Below, in pieces: positions 37,801-46,875 of a DNA stretch of 60,284 nt (within the stretch, counting starts at the first letter, position 1; each line of letters begins with the position of its first letter). The notes under the pieces were generated by a model. It searched no databases. It worked only from the letters and a program-made list of their open reading frames with translations, and was not told where the DNA came from. This stretch comes from Rossellomorea vietnamensis (lineage in GTDB: Bacteria; Bacillota; Bacilli; Bacillales; Bacillaceae_B), in contig NZ_LIXZ01000019.1 in assembly GCF_001305855.1 (NCBI RefSeq), positions 335-60,618 on the forward strand. Reading direction: 5' to 3'. The position numbers and the translations under genes were made by a program.

Positions 37801-38386
37801 AAAGAACCGTTACCGGTAGTTTGCGAGTTCGATCAATTCGCACATATACAACATCTTTTGCATCTGTTTCATACTCAAGCCAAGCTCCGCGGTTTGGTAT
37901 AACGGTAGCAGTAAACCCTTTCTTTCCGTTCTTATCTACTTTTCCACTAAAGTAAACACTAGGTGAACGTACCAGCTGAGATACGATAACACGCTCAGCA
38001 CCATTGATGACAAACGTACCTGTATCTGTCATTAATGGGAAATCACCCATAAATACGTCTTGATCTTTTACTTCTCCTGTTTCCTTGTTCACAAGACGGA
38101 CTTTTACTCTAAGCGGTGCAGAGTAAGTAACATCTCTTTCCTTTGATTCTTCCACCGAGTACTTTGGCTCTCCCAGACTATAATCAATAAATTCCAAAGA
38201 GAGATTACCAGTGAAGTCCTCAATCGGAGAAATGTCACGGAACATTTCTCTTAACCCCTCATCAAGAAACCATTGATACGAGGAAGTTTGAATTTCGATT
38301 AAATTCGGTAATTCTAAAACTTCACTGATACGCGCAAAACTTCTGCGTTGGCGGTGTCGTCCATACTGAACTAGTTGACCTGTCAA
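34829..38386 (-). CDS. rpoB: DNA-directed RNA polymerase subunit beta
   Basis: The beta subunit forms half of the active site. The rifampicin-binding cluster ([20 protein letters not shown], then [11 protein letters not shown]) has the sensitive wild-type residues. [20 protein letters not shown] and [20 protein letters not shown] are conserved catalytic regions. I start it at the TTG at 38386, five bases from AGGGGTGA, giving [13 protein letters not shown] as in B. subtilis; a GTG three codons upstream overlaps the Shine-Dalgarno. The C-terminal acidic tail is Glu-rich. Confidence 0.99.
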   Translation of the reverse strand: MTGQLVQYGRHRQRRSFARISEVLELPNLIEIQTSSYQWFLDEGLREMFRDISPIEDFTGNLSLEFIDYSLGEPKYSVEESKERDVTYSAPLRVKVRLVNKETGEVKDQDVFMGDFPLMTDTGTFVINGAERVIVSQLVRSPSVYFSGKVDKNGKKGFTATVIPNRGAWLEYETDAKDVVYVRIDRTRKLPVTVLLRALGFGSDQEIIDLIGDNEYIRNTLEKDNTEGIDKALLEIYERLRPGEPPTVENAKSLLVSRFFDPKRYDLANVGRYKMNKKLHIKNRLFGQTLAETLADPETGEILAEKGTVLDRRALDKVIPYLENGIGFKNYQQSGGVLEEDVVLQSIKIYSPNEEGDFEINVISNAYVEEEVKYITPADIISSISYFFNLLHGVGLTDDIDHLGNRRLRSVGELLQNQFRIGLSRMERVVRERMSIQDTNTITPQQLINIRPVIASIKEFFGSSQLSQFMDQTNPLAELTHKRRLSALGPGGLTRERAGFEVRDVHYSHYGRMCPIETPEGPNIGLINSLSSFAKVNKFGFIETPYRRVDPDTGKVTDRIDYLTADEEDNYVVAQANARLGDDGAFLDEEVISRFRGENTVIKRERLDYMDVSPKQVVSAATACIPFLENDDSNRALMGANMQRQAVPLMNPESPIVGTGMEHVSAKDSGAAVICKYEGIVEKVEAKQVWVRRVKEIDGQEVKGDLDKYRMQKFIRSNQGTCYNQRPIVSEGDRVVKGEILADGPSMEKGELALGRNVMVGFMTWDGYNYEDAIIMSERLVKDDVYTSIHIEEYESESRDTKLGPEEITRDIPNVGEDALRNLDERGIIRIGAEVKDGDLLVGKVTPKGVTELTAEERLLHAIFGEKAREVRDTSLRVPHGGGGIILDVKVFNREDGDELPPGVNQLVRVYIVQKRKISEGDKMAGRHGNKGVISKILPEEDMPFLPDGTPIDIMLNPLGVPSRMNIGQVLELHLGMAARYLGIHVASPVFDGAREEDVWATIEEAGMARDAKTVLYDGRSGEPFDNRVSVGIMYMIKLAHMVDDKLHARSTGPYSLVTQQPLGGKAQFGGQRFGEMEVWALEAYGAAYTLQEILTVKSDDVVGRVKTYEAIVKGENVPEPGVPESFKVLIKELQSLGMDVKILSSTEEEIEMRDLEDEEEVQQADTLNISESNAKESETVGSKE

Positions 38387-38460
38387 CTGATTCACCCCTC
38401 AAATCAAGCGTTTTGGTTGTGTCTATATGCCTTAAAGTAGGATTTCTACTCTACACAAGA

Positions 38461-38493
38461 CAAAAAGAAAAAGGGTTTTAATGATAAAACCTC
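38461..38493 (-). terminator. attenuator-like hairpin in the rpoB leader
   Basis: On the minus strand GGTTTTA and TAAAACC form a short stem directly followed by CCTTTTTCTTTTTG. It lies between the rpoB promoter and the gene, so it could act only as a partial terminator. Confidence 0.4.
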
Positions 38494-38593
38494 ATTTTCA
38501 AATGACGAACTATTATTTTATAATCTTTTCCAATTTATCCAACATATATACATGTGGACATAATACCGGAAAATAATATTTTTGCATTTTATA

Positions 38594-38622
38594 ATGTTAT
38601 CATAGCAAATAAGCTACGTCAA
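38594..38622 (-). promoter_or_regulatory. rpoB promoter (sigma-A)
   Basis: On the minus strand TTGACG (38617-38622) and TAACAT (38594-38599) are 17 bp apart. The -35 contains the TGA stop of ybxB. A leader of about 200 bases follows. Confidence 0.65.
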
Positions 38623-39227
38623 CGGATTTCTTTTACCGATTTCAAGATGTAGTATCCCTTTTTTCTGGTGACGACTTCTACATTTGAAAATATTTTTTCC
38701 ATTTTATCCATGGCAGATGGAGCACCTTGCTTCTTTTGAATAACGACCCACAATTCTCCGCGATCCGTCAGATGTTCGTAACTGTTCTCAAGAATCGAAT
38801 GAACCGTTTCTTTCCCTGCTCGTATCGGAGGGTTAGTTAAAATAGCGGCAAATTCCTTTTCAACGACATTAGCATATCGATCACTTTGATAGACTTTAAC
38901 GTTTTGAACTTTATTTTCCCCAGCATTTTCTTTCGCTAAAGATAGAGCCCTCTCGTTTACATCAATCATATGGACCGTCCGATCACCAAAGTCTTTCGCC
39001 ATGGATAATCCGACCGGGCCATAACCGCAGCCGACATCAAGTATCGGCCCCTTAACATCAGGTAATTCAAACGCTTCAATCAACGCTCTTGATCCAAAGT
39101 CAACTTCCTTTTTCGAGAAGACACCCTGGTCTGTTTTAAAACGGAATGTATGTCCCCTTAATTCAAAGGCGATCTTCCCCGGGTTACTTTCCACATCAGG
39201 GTTATGGGAATAATAGTGATTGGTCAT
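38619..39227 (-). CDS. ybxB: class I SAM-dependent methyltransferase YbxB (RsmC-like)
   Basis: The protein resembles the RsmC/RsmD-type 16S rRNA guanine-N2 methyltransferases: SAM motif I is LDVGCGYGPVGL, and NPPIRAGK is the NPPY-like catalytic motif. The substrate of the Bacillus protein is not established to my knowledge. The ATG at 39227 (MTNHYYSHNPDVESNPG) gives 202 residues with GGAGA upstream; the 23-residue extension crosses the region next to the rplL terminator and is unlikely. It sits between rplL and rpoB as in B. subtilis. Confidence 0.9.
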   Translation of the reverse strand: MTNHYYSHNPDVESNPGKIAFELRGHTFRFKTDQGVFSKKEVDFGSRALIEAFELPDVKGPILDVGCGYGPVGLSMAKDFGDRTVHMIDVNERALSLAKENAGENKVQNVKVYQSDRYANVVEKEFAAILTNPPIRAGKETVHSILENSYEHLTDRGELWVVIQKKQGAPSAMDKMEKIFSNVEVVTRKKGYYILKSVKEIR

Positions 39228-39297
39228 TATATCATCTCCATCCATTGATAGATCCCGCCCGGCAACCAAAATAGTGCCTGAATAGCTGCCAGACAAG

Positions 39298-39327
39298 AAA
39301 AAAGCCCGCCAAATATAGCGAGCTTTT
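39298..39327 (-). terminator. rplJ-rplL terminator
   Basis: On the minus strand AAAAGCTCGC pairs with GCGGGCTTTT, followed by a T-run, 14 bp after the rplL stop. Confidence 0.82.
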
Positions 39328-39341
39328 CATCTATACAATCA

Positions 39342-39701
39342 TTACTTAACTTCTACGCCAGCTCCAACTTCTTCAAGTTTAGCTTTAAGTTCTTCAGCTT
39401 CCTCTTTAGCAATACCTTCTTTAAGTGCTTTTGGAGTGTTATCAACCATTTCTTTCGCTTCTTTAAGGCCAAGACCTGTGATTTCACGAACAACTTTGAT
39501 AACCTTGATTTTTTGAGCTCCAGCGCTCTCAAGAATTAAGTCGAATTCAGTTTGTTCTGCAGCAGCGTCAGCGCCACCAGCAGCAGCAGCTACAGGTGCA
39601 GCAGCAGTTACTCCGAATTCTTCTTCGATTGCTTTAACTAGATCATTTAGTTCAAGAACTGACATTTCTTTAATCGCGTCAATGATTTGCTCTTTACTCA
39701 T
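39342..39701 (-). CDS. rplL: 50S ribosomal protein L7/L12
   Basis: This is the stalk protein that recruits translation factors. The N-terminal dimerisation helices ([20 protein letters not shown]) lead through an Ala-rich hinge ([20 protein letters not shown]) to the factor-binding domain ([20 protein letters not shown]). Length is 119. Confidence 0.99.
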   Translation of the reverse strand: MSKEQIIDAIKEMSVLELNDLVKAIEEEFGVTAAAPVAAAAGGADAAAEQTEFDLILESAGAQKIKVIKVVREITGLGLKEAKEMVDNTPKALKEGIAKEEAEELKAKLEEVGAGVEVK

Positions 39702-39758
39702 TTTATATTTCCTCCTTGTGATGTTTGCTTATTTTTTATTTAAACGACTTGCTTTAGC

Positions 39759-40259
39759 TTACGCGCCTTGCTCTTCTTTTTGATCTGCAACGGCTTTTGT
39801 TGCCAACGCGAAGTTGCGCATTGGTGCTTGTAGCACGCTGAGTAGCATAGAAAGAAGTCCTTCGCGGTTTGGAAGTTCAGCGATTGCTTTAACATCCTCA
39901 ACAGAAGTGATTGTTCCTTCGATGACACCCGTTTTGATTTCAAGTGCTTCGTGTTCTTTAGCGAAGCTGTTAAGGATCTTTGCAGGTGCAACTACTTCTT
40001 CTGTACTGAACGCGATTGCGTTAGGACCAGTTAAGAATTCGTTTAACCCTTCAAGACCAGCTTCTTCTGCTGCACGACGTACCATAGTGTTTTTGTACAC
40101 TTTGAACTCGATGCCAGCTTCACGAAGTTGTTTACGAAGCTCAGTTAATTCGGAAACGTCTAAGCCACGGTAATCTACAACGATTGTAGATACACTGTTT
40201 TTTAGCTTGTCAGAGATCTCTCCAACGATGTGTTTCTTTTGATCTAGAATGCTGCTCAT
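39759..40259 (-). CDS. rplJ: 50S ribosomal protein L10
   Basis: L10 anchors the L7/L12 stalk. It has [40 protein letters not shown] and the C-terminal helix that binds L12 dimers. The second of two adjacent ATGs (40259) is best spaced from AGGAGGTG and gives 166 residues. L10 with L12 autoregulates through the leader upstream. Confidence 0.98.
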   Translation of the reverse strand: MSSILDQKKHIVGEISDKLKNSVSTIVVDYRGLDVSELTELRKQLREAGIEFKVYKNTMVRRAAEEAGLEGLNEFLTGPNAIAFSTEEVVAPAKILNSFAKEHEALEIKTGVIEGTITSVEDVKAIAELPNREGLLSMLLSVLQAPMRNFALATKAVADQKEEQGA

Positions 40260-40455
40260 CATTACACCTCCTGTAGATTGACTGATGAACATTTATACCG
40301 TCATCCAATAAAAAATGCCCTTATATCAAGGTAGACATAAGGGCATTGCAAACACGCTAAAAGCGGTTATTTTATCGCAATTACCTCGGCAGGATATTAA
40401 GCTCGTAATGAGCTCCTACTGTCTACGGTACAAATGTATTCGTTTTTTAACAACA
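40260..40455 (-). ncRNA. L10-type ribosomal leader with terminator hairpin
   Basis: The 5' UTR of rplJ has an upper structured part (AGCTCATTACGAGCTTAATA, with GTAGACAGTAGG) and a strong hairpin ATGCCCTTAT/ATAAGGGCAT (40310-40346) followed by TTTTTTA on the minus strand. The layout agrees with the L10 leader of Bacillus, in which L10-L12 binding favours termination. Conserved kink-turn pairing was not checked. Confidence 0.75.
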
Positions 40456-40461
40456 GAACTA

Positions 40462-40490
40462 ATTATAATCACTAGTTCTTAGTAAGTCAA
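40462..40490 (-). promoter_or_regulatory. rplJ-rplL promoter (sigma-A)
   Basis: On the minus strand TTGACT (40485-40490) and a perfect TATAAT (40462-40467) are 17 bp apart, immediately after the rplA stop. Confidence 0.88.
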
Positions 40491-40497
40491 TACCAAA

Positions 40498-41199
40498 TTA
40501 TGCCTTAACTGCGAAAGTAGAAGGATCGACTTTAACGCCAGGTCCCATTGTAGAAGTTACAGAAACATTTTTCATGTAAGTTCCTTTTGCAGCAGCAGGT
40601 TTAACTTTAAGCATTGTTTCATACATTGTAGCAAAGTTTTCAACAAGCTTTTCGTTGTCGAATGAAATCTTTCCAACAGGAACGTGAACGTTACCTGATT
40701 TGTCAGCACGGTATTCAACTTTACCAGCTTTGATTTCATTTACAGCTTTCGTTACGTCGAATGTTACTGTTCCAGTTTTAGGGTTTGGCATTAAACCTTT
40801 AGGTCCTAATACGCGACCAAGTTTACCAACTTCACCCATCATGTCTGGAGTTGCAACGATTACGTCGAACTCGAACCAACCTTGGTTGATCTTGTTGATA
40901 AGTTCTGCATCACCTACGAAATCAGCGCCAGCAGCTTCTGCTTCTTTAGCTTTTTCGCCTTTAGCGAATACAAGAACCTTTTGAGTTTTACCAGTTCCAT
41001 GAGGAAGCACAACTGCTCCACGGATTTGCTGGTCATTTTTACGTGTATCTACACCTAAGCGGAACGCTACTTCAATCGTTGCGTCAAACTTAGCGAAGTT
41101 TGTTTTCTTAACTAGTTCGATTGCTTCTTCCACTGAGTAAGCTGTAGTACGATCTACAAGCTTTTGAGCTTCAAGAAACTTTTTACCTTTTTTAGCCAT
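40498..41199 (-). CDS. rplA: 50S ribosomal protein L1
   Basis: L1 forms the mobile stalk that moves the E-site tRNA and represses its own mRNA in many bacteria. It has [60 protein letters not shown] and [18 protein letters not shown]. The start at 41199 gives 233 residues; a long in-frame extension covers an intergenic hairpin and is not coding. Confidence 0.99.
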   Translation of the reverse strand: MAKKGKKFLEAQKLVDRTTAYSVEEAIELVKKTNFAKFDATIEVAFRLGVDTRKNDQQIRGAVVLPHGTGKTQKVLVFAKGEKAKEAEAAGADFVGDAELINKINQGWFEFDVIVATPDMMGEVGKLGRVLGPKGLMPNPKTGTVTFDVTKAVNEIKAGKVEYRADKSGNVHVPVGKISFDNEKLVENFATMYETMLKVKPAAAKGTYMKNVSVTSTMGPGVKVDPSTFAVKA

Positions 41200-41250
41200 T
41201 ATAAATTTCCTCCTATATGTGGTTTTAGCGGAATAACCTCCCACGAAATA

Positions 41251-41288
41251 AGGTTGCGAGTGAAACGTACATTTCATCATCGCAACCT
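41251..41288 (-). promoter_or_regulatory. intercistronic hairpin between rplK and rplA
   Basis: AGGTTGCGA and TCGCAACCT pair perfectly, with an inner TGAAA/TTTCA stem and no U-run. It may be an RNA processing or repressor site; the L1 target is an obvious candidate but unproven. Confidence 0.45.
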
Positions 41289-41324
41289 CGTTCAACAGGA
41301 ACCTCTACTTTAACGAAGCAGGGA

Positions 41325-41750
41325 TTAGTCTTCGATGACGATACCCATGCTGCGCGCAGTTCCTTCTACCATGCGCATAGCTGATTCAACACTAGCTGCA
41401 TTTAAGTCAGGCATTTTTGTTTCAGCAATTTCACGTACTTTATCGCGTTTAAGTGTTGCCACTTTCTTGCTGTTTGGTTCGCCTGAACCAGACTCGATAC
41501 CTGCAGCTTTCTTAAGAAGAACAGCAGCGGGTGGAGTTTTTGTGATGAATGTAAATGAACGGTCTTCAAATACCGTGATTTCAACAGGAATGATTAAGCC
41601 AGCTTGATCTGCTGTACGAGCATTGAATTCCTTACAGAATCCCATGATGTTAACACCTGCTTGACCTAGTGCAGGACCAACTGGTGGAGCTGGATTAGCT
41701 TTACCGGCAGGAATCTGCAATTTAACCATTTTGATAACTTTTTTAGCCAC
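41325..41750 (-). CDS. rplK: 50S ribosomal protein L11
   Basis: L11 forms the GTPase-associated centre with 23S rRNA and is needed for RelA-type stringent signalling. It has [37 protein letters not shown] and the thiostrepton-site proline pair. The GTG at 41750, six bases from AGGAGGTG, gives the standard 141 residues. The nearby rplA gene completes the pair. Confidence 0.99.
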   Translation of the reverse strand: MAKKVIKMVKLQIPAGKANPAPPVGPALGQAGVNIMGFCKEFNARTADQAGLIIPVEITVFEDRSFTFITKTPPAAVLLKKAAGIESGSGEPNSKKVATLKRDKVREIAETKMPDLNAASVESAMRMVEGTARSMGIVIED

Positions 41751-41811
41751 GAGACACACCTCCTTAAGTCCGTGATGTGGTTATTGGGTATTTCACCCTC
41801 CCACTCAATGT

Positions 41812-41837
41812 AAAAAATGTCTTTATCAACATAAAGA
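41812..41837 (-). terminator. possible attenuator in the rplK leader
   Basis: On the minus strand TCTTTAT and ATAAAGA form a short AT-rich hairpin followed by CATTTTTT. It is thermodynamically weak, so any termination would be partial. Confidence 0.3.
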
Positions 41838-41886
41838 ACGTCTATTAGTTTCAGTATCTCTTTGTGGAGACGCACTGACTTATGAA

Positions 41887-41915
41887 ATAGTACCATTTTT
41901 TCAGAATGATTTCAA
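41887..41915 (-). promoter_or_regulatory. rplK-rplA promoter (sigma-A)
   Basis: On the minus strand TTGAAA (41910-41915) and TACTAT (41887-41892) are 17 bp apart. A leader of about 130 bases precedes rplK. Confidence 0.7.
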
Positions 41916-41926
41916 GTTCTTTTCCA

Positions 41927-42460
41927 TTATAATTTATCAATCTGGGAGAAATCCAGTTCTACCGGGGTATCTCTACCAAACATATTAACGTGGACTTTGA
42001 CTTTAGCTTTCGCATTATCGATCTCTTCAATCGAACCTGTAAAGTTTGCAAATGGACCTTCGTTCACTTTTACAGTTTCCCCTAATTCGAAGTCGATCTC
42101 TACCTTTTTCTCTGTCATACCCATTTGTTTCAGAAGATTTGTCACTTCTTCCGGTAATAACGGAGTAGGCTTTGAACCTGATCCTGATGAACCGACGAAA
42201 CCTGTCACTCCAGGTGTGTTTCGAACGACATACCACGAATCATCCGTCATGACGATCTCAACAATTACATAACCTGGAAATACTTTCTTCTTAACTACTC
42301 TCTTCTTACCGTTCTTAAAGTCCGTTTCTTCTTCTTCAGGAACGATCACTCGGAAGATCTTATCTTGCATCCCCATCGTTTCAACACGTTTCTCAAGGTT
42401 TGCTTTTACCTTATTCTCATATCCTGAATACGTATGGACTACATACCAATTCTTCTCCAT
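41927..42460 (-). CDS. nusG: transcription termination/antitermination factor NusG
   Basis: NusG binds RNA polymerase and affects pausing. The NGN domain has NWYVVHTYSGYENKVKANLE, VFPGYVIVEIVMTDDSWYVV and RNTPGVTGFVGSSG; the KOW domain has ETVKVNEGPFANFTGSIEEI. It has 177 residues. An in-frame TAG four codons upstream fixes the ATG at 42460 as the first possible start, yet the only good Shine-Dalgarno is over 20 bases away (see the separate entry). It is 170 bp after secE, with a terminator hairpin between them. Confidence 0.98.
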   Translation of the reverse strand: MEKNWYVVHTYSGYENKVKANLEKRVETMGMQDKIFRVIVPEEEETDFKNGKKRVVKKKVFPGYVIVEIVMTDDSWYVVRNTPGVTGFVGSSGSGSKPTPLLPEEVTNLLKQMGMTEKKVEIDFELGETVKVNEGPFANFTGSIEEIDNAKAKVKVHVNMFGRDTPVELDFSQIDKL

Positions 42461-42488
42461 TACATAGGACTAGACGTCCGTCCCTCCT
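42461..42488 (-). promoter_or_regulatory. nusG ribosome binding site with an intervening hairpin
   Basis: On the minus strand AGGAGG is followed by GAC, the hairpin GGAC-GTCTA-GTCC and TATGTA, then the ATG. Linear spacing is about 22 bases, but folding out the hairpin leaves about nine, a normal distance. The arrangement decides whether this start can work efficiently. Confidence 0.5.
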
Positions 42489-42526
42489 CGCTATTTAAGA
42501 ATACTCATTCGCCTTTTTTCTCCAAA

Positions 42527-42554
42527 TGAAAAAACCCGTAAAAAGATAACGGGC
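42527..42554 (-). terminator. terminator between secE and nusG
   Basis: On the minus strand CCCGTTATC...ACGGG with TTTTTT after it makes a short intrinsic terminator. It may be leaky, because no strong promoter for nusG is evident downstream of it; a weak TTGGAG-N16-TATTCT lies there. Confidence 0.65.
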
Positions 42555-42630
42555 TCTAAGGTCATGTACTCTATTAACATTCATTATACCATGCTTTCAT
42601 GGTATATATACAACTAATTCTATGTTTCTC

Positions 42631-42810
42631 TTACTTAGAACCAATGATCAATCGCATAAGTTCTGAGATGCCCAGGTCGATAACAGCAAAGAAAAGGGCA
42701 ACAAATACCACTGTTGTAATAACCGTGATCGTATAGCGCGTTAACTCTTTACGTTTAGGCCAGCTGACCTTTCTCATTTCCGATGCAACATTGCGAAAGA
42801 ATTTAAACAT
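42631..42810 (-). CDS. secE: preprotein translocase subunit SecE
   Basis: The frame encodes 59 residues: a cytoplasmic amphipathic part (MFKFFRNVASEMRKVSWPKR, with the SecE signature VSWPKRKEL) and one membrane segment (TITVITTVVFVALFFAVIDL). SecE clamps the SecY channel. GGAGG lies about ten bases before the ATG. It is in the conserved rpmG-secE-nusG order. Confidence 0.98.
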   Translation of the reverse strand: MFKFFRNVASEMRKVSWPKRKELTRYTITVITTVVFVALFFAVIDLGISELMRLIIGSK

Positions 42811-42854
42811 CCGTTAGTAACCTCCAACTAATATCAATACGCAAGACTTCTACA

Positions 42855-43001
42855 CTATTTAGTCTCTTTGTGTAGGGTGTGAGCATTACATGTATTACAG
42901 AATTTCTTTAATTCTAATCGAACGGCCTGATTACGGTTTCCCGGCACGGTATAATTCCTGGAACCGCATACCGTACAAGCCAGTATTAATTTAGTAGTCA
43001 T
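42855..43001 (-). CDS. rpmG: 50S ribosomal protein L33, zinc-binding type
   Basis: The 48-residue frame has two CxxC pairs (C9/C12 and C35/C38: [11 protein letters not shown] and [11 protein letters not shown]), the zinc-binding (C+) form encoded before secE in Bacillus. GGTGG precedes the ATG by five bases. Confidence 0.95.
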   Translation of the reverse strand: MTTKLILACTVCGSRNYTVPGNRNQAVRLELKKFCNTCNAHTLHKETK

Positions 43002-43037
43002 ATTTTCCACCTATACTATACATAGTAAGTCCTATCA

Positions 43038-43066
43038 AAAATAACACGGCCACCAAAATGTGTCAA
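43038..43066 (-). promoter_or_regulatory. rpmG-secE promoter (sigma-A)
   Basis: On the minus strand TTGACA (43061-43066) and TATTTT (43038-43043) are 17 bp apart, just after the sigH stop. Confidence 0.6.
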
Positions 43067-43073
43067 TATGACT

Positions 43074-43727
43074 TCACATCGTTATTTCGCGAACTTCCAA
43101 GTATCGTTCAAGCTTCCGTTTCACCCGCTGTAATGCATTGTCGATGGATTTCACATGGCGGTTCAGCTCTTCTGATATCTCCTGATAGGATTGCCCGTCC
43201 AAATAAAGGGCCAGTACTTTCCTCTCAAGATCACTTAACAGCTGGGCCATCTTGTCTTCCATATTATCAAATTCTTCGCGATTGATAATTAGCGCTTCCG
43301 GATCCATTACTTTCGTTCCTGAAATGACATCTAATAGCGTTCGGTCAGATTCATCATCATAAATGGGTTTATCCAGTGAAACATATGAATTCAGTGGTAT
43401 ATGCTTCTGTCTCGTGGCTGTCTTAATGGCTGTAATGATTTGTCTTGTGATACAAAGCTCTGCAAACGCTTTAAAAGAAGTCAGCTTGTCCTCTTTATAA
43501 TCACGGATGGCCTTGTATAATCCAATCATACCCTCCTGGACGATATCTTCCTTATCTGCCCCGATTAAAAAATACGAGCGGGCTTTCGCTCTAACGAAAT
43601 TACGGTATTTCCTGATCAAAAAATCGAGCGCTTCGCTGTGACCCTGATGGACGGCTTCTATTATCTCTTCATCATCCATGCCTTCTAATCGATTATCAAA
43701 TGCTTCTGTCCTGATGATATTGCTCAC
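43074..43727 (-). CDS. sigH: RNA polymerase sigma-H factor
   Basis: Sigma-H (Spo0H) directs early sporulation and competence transcription. Region 2 contains DFLIRKYRNFVRAKARSYFL and EDIVQEGMIGLYKAIRDYKE; region 4 contains LSDLERKVLALYLDGQSYQE and LNRHVKSIDNALQRVKRKLE. I start it at the GTG at 43727, six bases after a GGGGGG Shine-Dalgarno, giving 217 residues. ATG and TTG codons further upstream overlap or precede that site. Confidence 0.97.
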   Translation of the reverse strand: MSNIIRTEAFDNRLEGMDDEEIIEAVHQGHSEALDFLIRKYRNFVRAKARSYFLIGADKEDIVQEGMIGLYKAIRDYKEDKLTSFKAFAELCITRQIITAIKTATRQKHIPLNSYVSLDKPIYDDESDRTLLDVISGTKVMDPEALIINREEFDNMEDKMAQLLSDLERKVLALYLDGQSYQEISEELNRHVKSIDNALQRVKRKLERYLEVREITM

Positions 43728-43761
43728 ACACATCCCCCCGAGCAAAACAATAGATAGAAAT

Positions 43762-43791
43762 ATTATACATTACAGAAAATTCAATCGTCAA
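43762..43791 (-). promoter_or_regulatory. sigH promoter (sigma-A)
   Basis: On the minus strand TTGACG (43786-43791) and a perfect TATAAT (43762-43767) are 18 bp apart. In B. subtilis this promoter is repressed by AbrB. Confidence 0.75.
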
Positions 43792-43795
43792 CCTA

Positions 43796-44305
43796 TCATT
43801 GTTCCCCGCGGCGCCATTTTTCGAAAATTTCAGCAACTTCTTCTGATAACTGGATCTTGGAAGCCGGCCGTTTCTCACTTGAATTCCTTACTTTTCTTTC
43901 AATCTTTTTTTCGATGACCTCTACCTCGGTCAAGAGCTCCCTCGCTGATTTGCGAAGGGCTCCCTGACCAAAGATGGCCCATTGCTCTGTAAAATCAGAG
44001 GTGGCTACATGAATCTGTGTTTTAATATTGCTTAATTCAATAGCCAATCTTTCAATTCGTTCATCTGCCGTTTCATTTTCTCTCGTGAATAGTACTTCCA
44101 CTTTATAATTTTGATATTTCCGGGCGATTCCCTGGACGTAGTATGCATCAAACACGACAATGACACGGTAGCCCGTATACCCTTGATATTCTGCCATTTG
44201 TTCGACCAAACGGTCTCTTGCTGCGGCTAAATCCTTCTGCTTCAAATCATTCAATTCCGGCCAGGCACCAATTATGTTATAGCCATCCACAAGGAGGATA
44301 TCCAT
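43796..44305 (-). CDS. yacP: NYN/PIN-domain ribosome-associated endoribonuclease YacP (Rae1)
   Basis: This NYN-domain protein of 169 residues matches Rae1, which cleaves certain mRNAs in the ribosomal A site. Acidic active-site residues are in DILLVDGYNIIGAWP, VIVVFDAYYVQG and TADERIERLA; IHVATSDFTEQWAIFGQGAL is highly conserved. The ATG at 44305 follows the rlmB stop by four bases; GGGAG nine bases upstream serves as Shine-Dalgarno. Confidence 0.93.
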   Translation of the reverse strand: MDILLVDGYNIIGAWPELNDLKQKDLAAARDRLVEQMAEYQGYTGYRVIVVFDAYYVQGIARKYQNYKVEVLFTRENETADERIERLAIELSNIKTQIHVATSDFTEQWAIFGQGALRKSARELLTEVEVIEKKIERKVRNSSEKRPASKIQLSEEVAEIFEKWRRGEQ

Positions 44306-44309
44306 CTCC

Positions 44310-45053
44310 CTATTCTCCCAACGGGTGGCGTTTACGATAAACCTCATACATTAAAATACTAGCTGCCACCGAAGCGTTTAGTGATGTCACATGACCGATC
44401 ATAGGCAACTGAACAAGGAAATCACATTTATCCCTCAGGATACGGCTCATTCCTTTTCCTTCACTTCCGATAATTAAACCGATAGGAAGCGTCCCGTCCA
44501 ATTGGCGGAAATCCTGCTTACCCTTAGCATCCGTTCCTGCCACCCATACACCGCGTTCTTTCAGTTCATCCACCGCTCTCGACAGATTCGTCACACGGGC
44601 CACGGGAATATGTTCAATCGCACCGGTCGAAGCCTTCGCTACAGTGGAAGTAAGTCCCACCGCTCTTCGCTTCGGGATGATGATCCCGTGGGCACCCGCT
44701 GCATCTGCCGTCCTCATGATGGATCCCAGGTTATGGGGGTCTTCCAATTCATCCAGGATCAGAATAAAAGGATCCTCCCCTTTTTGTTCTGCCTTTTGAA
44801 ATAAATCATCCAGTTCAGCATACTGATAAGCAGCAACTGAAGCGACGACTCCCTGGTGATTCTCCGATATCATCTGCTCGATTTTCTTCTTTGGGACATA
44901 CTGGACCATGACATTGGACTCCTTGGCAAGTCCGACGATTTGCTGGATGGAACCTTTCTGTGATCCTTCCGCTATCCAAATCTTATTGATATCCCTTCCT
45001 GACTTTAACGCTTCAATGACGGGATTTCTTCCTCCGATAAAATCTTTACTCAT
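44310..45053 (-). CDS. rlmB: 23S rRNA (guanosine-2'-O-)-methyltransferase RlmB family
   Basis: A SpoU/TrmH (SPOUT) 2'-O-methyltransferase with an N-terminal substrate-binding domain ([20 protein letters not shown]) and the three knot motifs [30 protein letters not shown] and [13 protein letters not shown]. By homology the target is G2251 (E. coli numbering). Length is 247. Its ATG overlaps the mrnC stop (ATGA). Confidence 0.93.
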   Translation of the reverse strand: MSKDFIGGRNPVIEALKSGRDINKIWIAEGSQKGSIQQIVGLAKESNVMVQYVPKKKIEQMISENHQGVVASVAAYQYAELDDLFQKAEQKGEDPFILILDELEDPHNLGSIMRTADAAGAHGIIIPKRRAVGLTSTVAKASTGAIEHIPVARVTNLSRAVDELKERGVWVAGTDAKGKQDFRQLDGTLPIGLIIGSEGKGMSRILRDKCDFLVQLPMIGHVTSLNASVAASILMYEVYRKRHPLGE

Positions 45054-45475
45054 TTCTGTTCCTCCTTTCCTGCCTGGGCTTGGTCAAAAATGATTTTCAA
45101 CAGTTCCTCTAATCGCTCGGTCCGATTAAGTAAAAACAAATATCCAATAAGAGCCTCAAAAGCAGTGCTATGTTTATACGTTTGTACATCTGTATTTTTG
45201 GGCGTTGTCCCCGATTTCGCATTCCGGCCGCGCTTGACAATCGATATCTCTTCTTCCGTTAAGAGGTCCTGATCGAACAGCGTTCTGAGAATGGCCGCTT
45301 GCGCTTTAGCAGACACATACTTCGTCGCAGCCCTGTGCAGTTGATTCGGTTTGATCTTACCCTTGGTCAAGAGGAGCTGCCGTACATATGTTTCATATAC
45401 AGCATCCCCCATATAAGCCAGTGCAAGTGCATTGATTTGTTTCGCGTCGATTTGTTCGTTTGTCTCGTAGAGCAT
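45050..45475 (-). CDS. mrnC: Mini-ribonuclease 3
   Basis: An RNase III catalytic domain without a double-stranded-RNA-binding domain, which matures 23S rRNA ends in Bacillus. [20 protein letters not shown] carries the acidic signature, and [20 protein letters not shown] and [14 protein letters not shown] follow. The ATG at 45475 overlaps the cysS stop by one base (TGATG) and gives 141 residues. Confidence 0.96.
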   Translation of the reverse strand: MLYETNEQIDAKQINALALAYMGDAVYETYVRQLLLTKGKIKPNQLHRAATKYVSAKAQAAILRTLFDQDLLTEEEISIVKRGRNAKSGTTPKNTDVQTYKHSTAFEALIGYLFLLNRTERLEELLKIIFDQAQAGKEEQK

Positions 45476-46875
45476 CAAGATCCCCTTTTCCAGCGGGTGC
45501 CTTGAGGAGTATCTTCCAAAATGATATCCATGTCTTTCAGTGTGTCACGGATTTCATCTGCCAGTTGGAAGTTTCGGTCTTTTCGGGCTTGAATACGCTT
45601 TTCAATCATTTCTTCCACTTCTTCGTCCAATATTCCCGCTTCCTGAAGAGTCAGCCCAAGGACAGAGAAGAAATCTTCAAATCGGTGTAAGAATTCGTCA
45701 ATGACTTCTGTTGATGTATTTTTCTCCATCAAATAATAATTCGCCTGTCTGGATAGTTCGAATAGAACGGAAATCCCATTGGCAGTATTAAAATCATCAT
45801 CCATGTCTGCAATGAACTGATCTTTCAACCCCGCAATTTTACCCAGCCATTCCTGGTTGTTATCAGCTAAGTTTGTACTTGATTCCTTGCGATGCTTCAA
45901 GTTTTCATACGCTGTCTTGATTCGATCCAGCGAAGTCTCTGCATTCTGTAGAAGTTCAAGATTGTAGTTGATCGGATGACGGTAATGAACGGATAGCATG
46001 AAGAAACGAAGTACCTGCGGATCTTGTTCTTTAATAATGTCGTGAACCAACACGAAATTACCGAGTGATTTCGACATCTTCTCGTTATCAATATTAATAT
46101 ACCCGTTGTGCATCCAGTAATTGGCGAATGTCTTGCCTGTAAGCGCCTCTGATTGGGCGATTTCATTCTCATGATGCGGGAATGTCAAATCCTGTCCTCC
46201 GGCGTGAATATCGATCGTATCTCCCAAGTAGCGCTTTGCCATAGCCGAGCACTCGATATGCCAGCCCGGGCGTCCTTCACCCCACGGACTCTCCCATGAA
46301 ATTTCCCCTTCTTTCGCTGATTTCCAAAGAACGAAATCAAGGGCATCTTCTTTTTTGTCCCCTACATCGATGCGGGCTCCCGCTTTCAGTTCATCGATCG
46401 GCTGATGAGACAGCTTACCGTAGCCATCAAACTTTCTGGTACGATAGTAAACGTCTCCCTGGGATTCATAGGCATACCCTTTATCGACAAGTGCTGAGAT
46501 GAAATCAACAATGGTGTCAATATTATCTGTTACAGTCGGATGTACATCGGCTTTCCGGCAGCCGAGGGCTCCCGTATCTTCGAAGTAAGCATCGATAAAG
46601 CGCTTGGCAATCGTCGGGACATCTTCTCCCAGTTCCTTAGCCGCTCTAATTAATTTATCGTCTACATCCGTGAAGTTAGAGACGAACTGAACATCGTAGC
46701 CCCTGTATTCCAGATAACGCCTCACTGTGTCAAACACAATCGCAGGACGGGCATTCCCTATATGAATATAGTTATAAACCGTCGGCCCGCACACATACAT
46801 TTTGACCTTACCCTCTTCCAGGGGTTTGAATTCCTCTTTCTGCCTTGTCAGTGTGTTATATAAACGAATCGTCAT
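45475..46875 (-). CDS. cysS: cysteine--tRNA ligase
   Basis: A class I synthetase of 466 residues with the HIGH motif in [18 protein letters not shown] near the middle and zinc ligands around CGPTVYN, HIECSAM and HHENEIAQ. It charges tRNA-Cys. It overlaps cysE by four bases (ATGA) and is under the upstream cysteine T-box, so it responds to uncharged tRNA-Cys. Confidence 0.98.
   Translation of the reverse strand: MTIRLYNTLTRQKEEFKPLEEGKVKMYVCGPTVYNYIHIGNARPAIVFDTVRRYLEYRGYDVQFVSNFTDVDDKLIRAAKELGEDVPTIAKRFIDAYFEDTGALGCRKADVHPTVTDNIDTIVDFISALVDKGYAYESQGDVYYRTRKFDGYGKLSHQPIDELKAGARIDVGDKKEDALDFVLWKSAKEGEISWESPWGEGRPGWHIECSAMAKRYLGDTIDIHAGGQDLTFPHHENEIAQSEALTGKTFANYWMHNGYINIDNEKMSKSLGNFVLVHDIIKEQDPQVLRFFMLSVHYRHPINYNLELLQNAETSLDRIKTAYENLKHRKESSTNLADNNQEWLGKIAGLKDQFIADMDDDFNTANGISVLFELSRQANYYLMEKNTSTEVIDEFLHRFEDFFSVLGLTLQEAGILDEEVEEMIEKRIQARKDRNFQLADEIRDTLKDMDIILEDTPQGTRWKRGS

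Noticed and set aside
39224..39236. TATAAT promoter element before ybxB
   Set aside because: The hexamer overlaps the ATG of ybxB, so any transcript would begin inside the gene; no -35 is present at the right distance.
41751..41759. Three-codon longer rplK start
   Set aside because: It would place the start inside the Shine-Dalgarno; the GTG at 41750 gives the standard L11 length.
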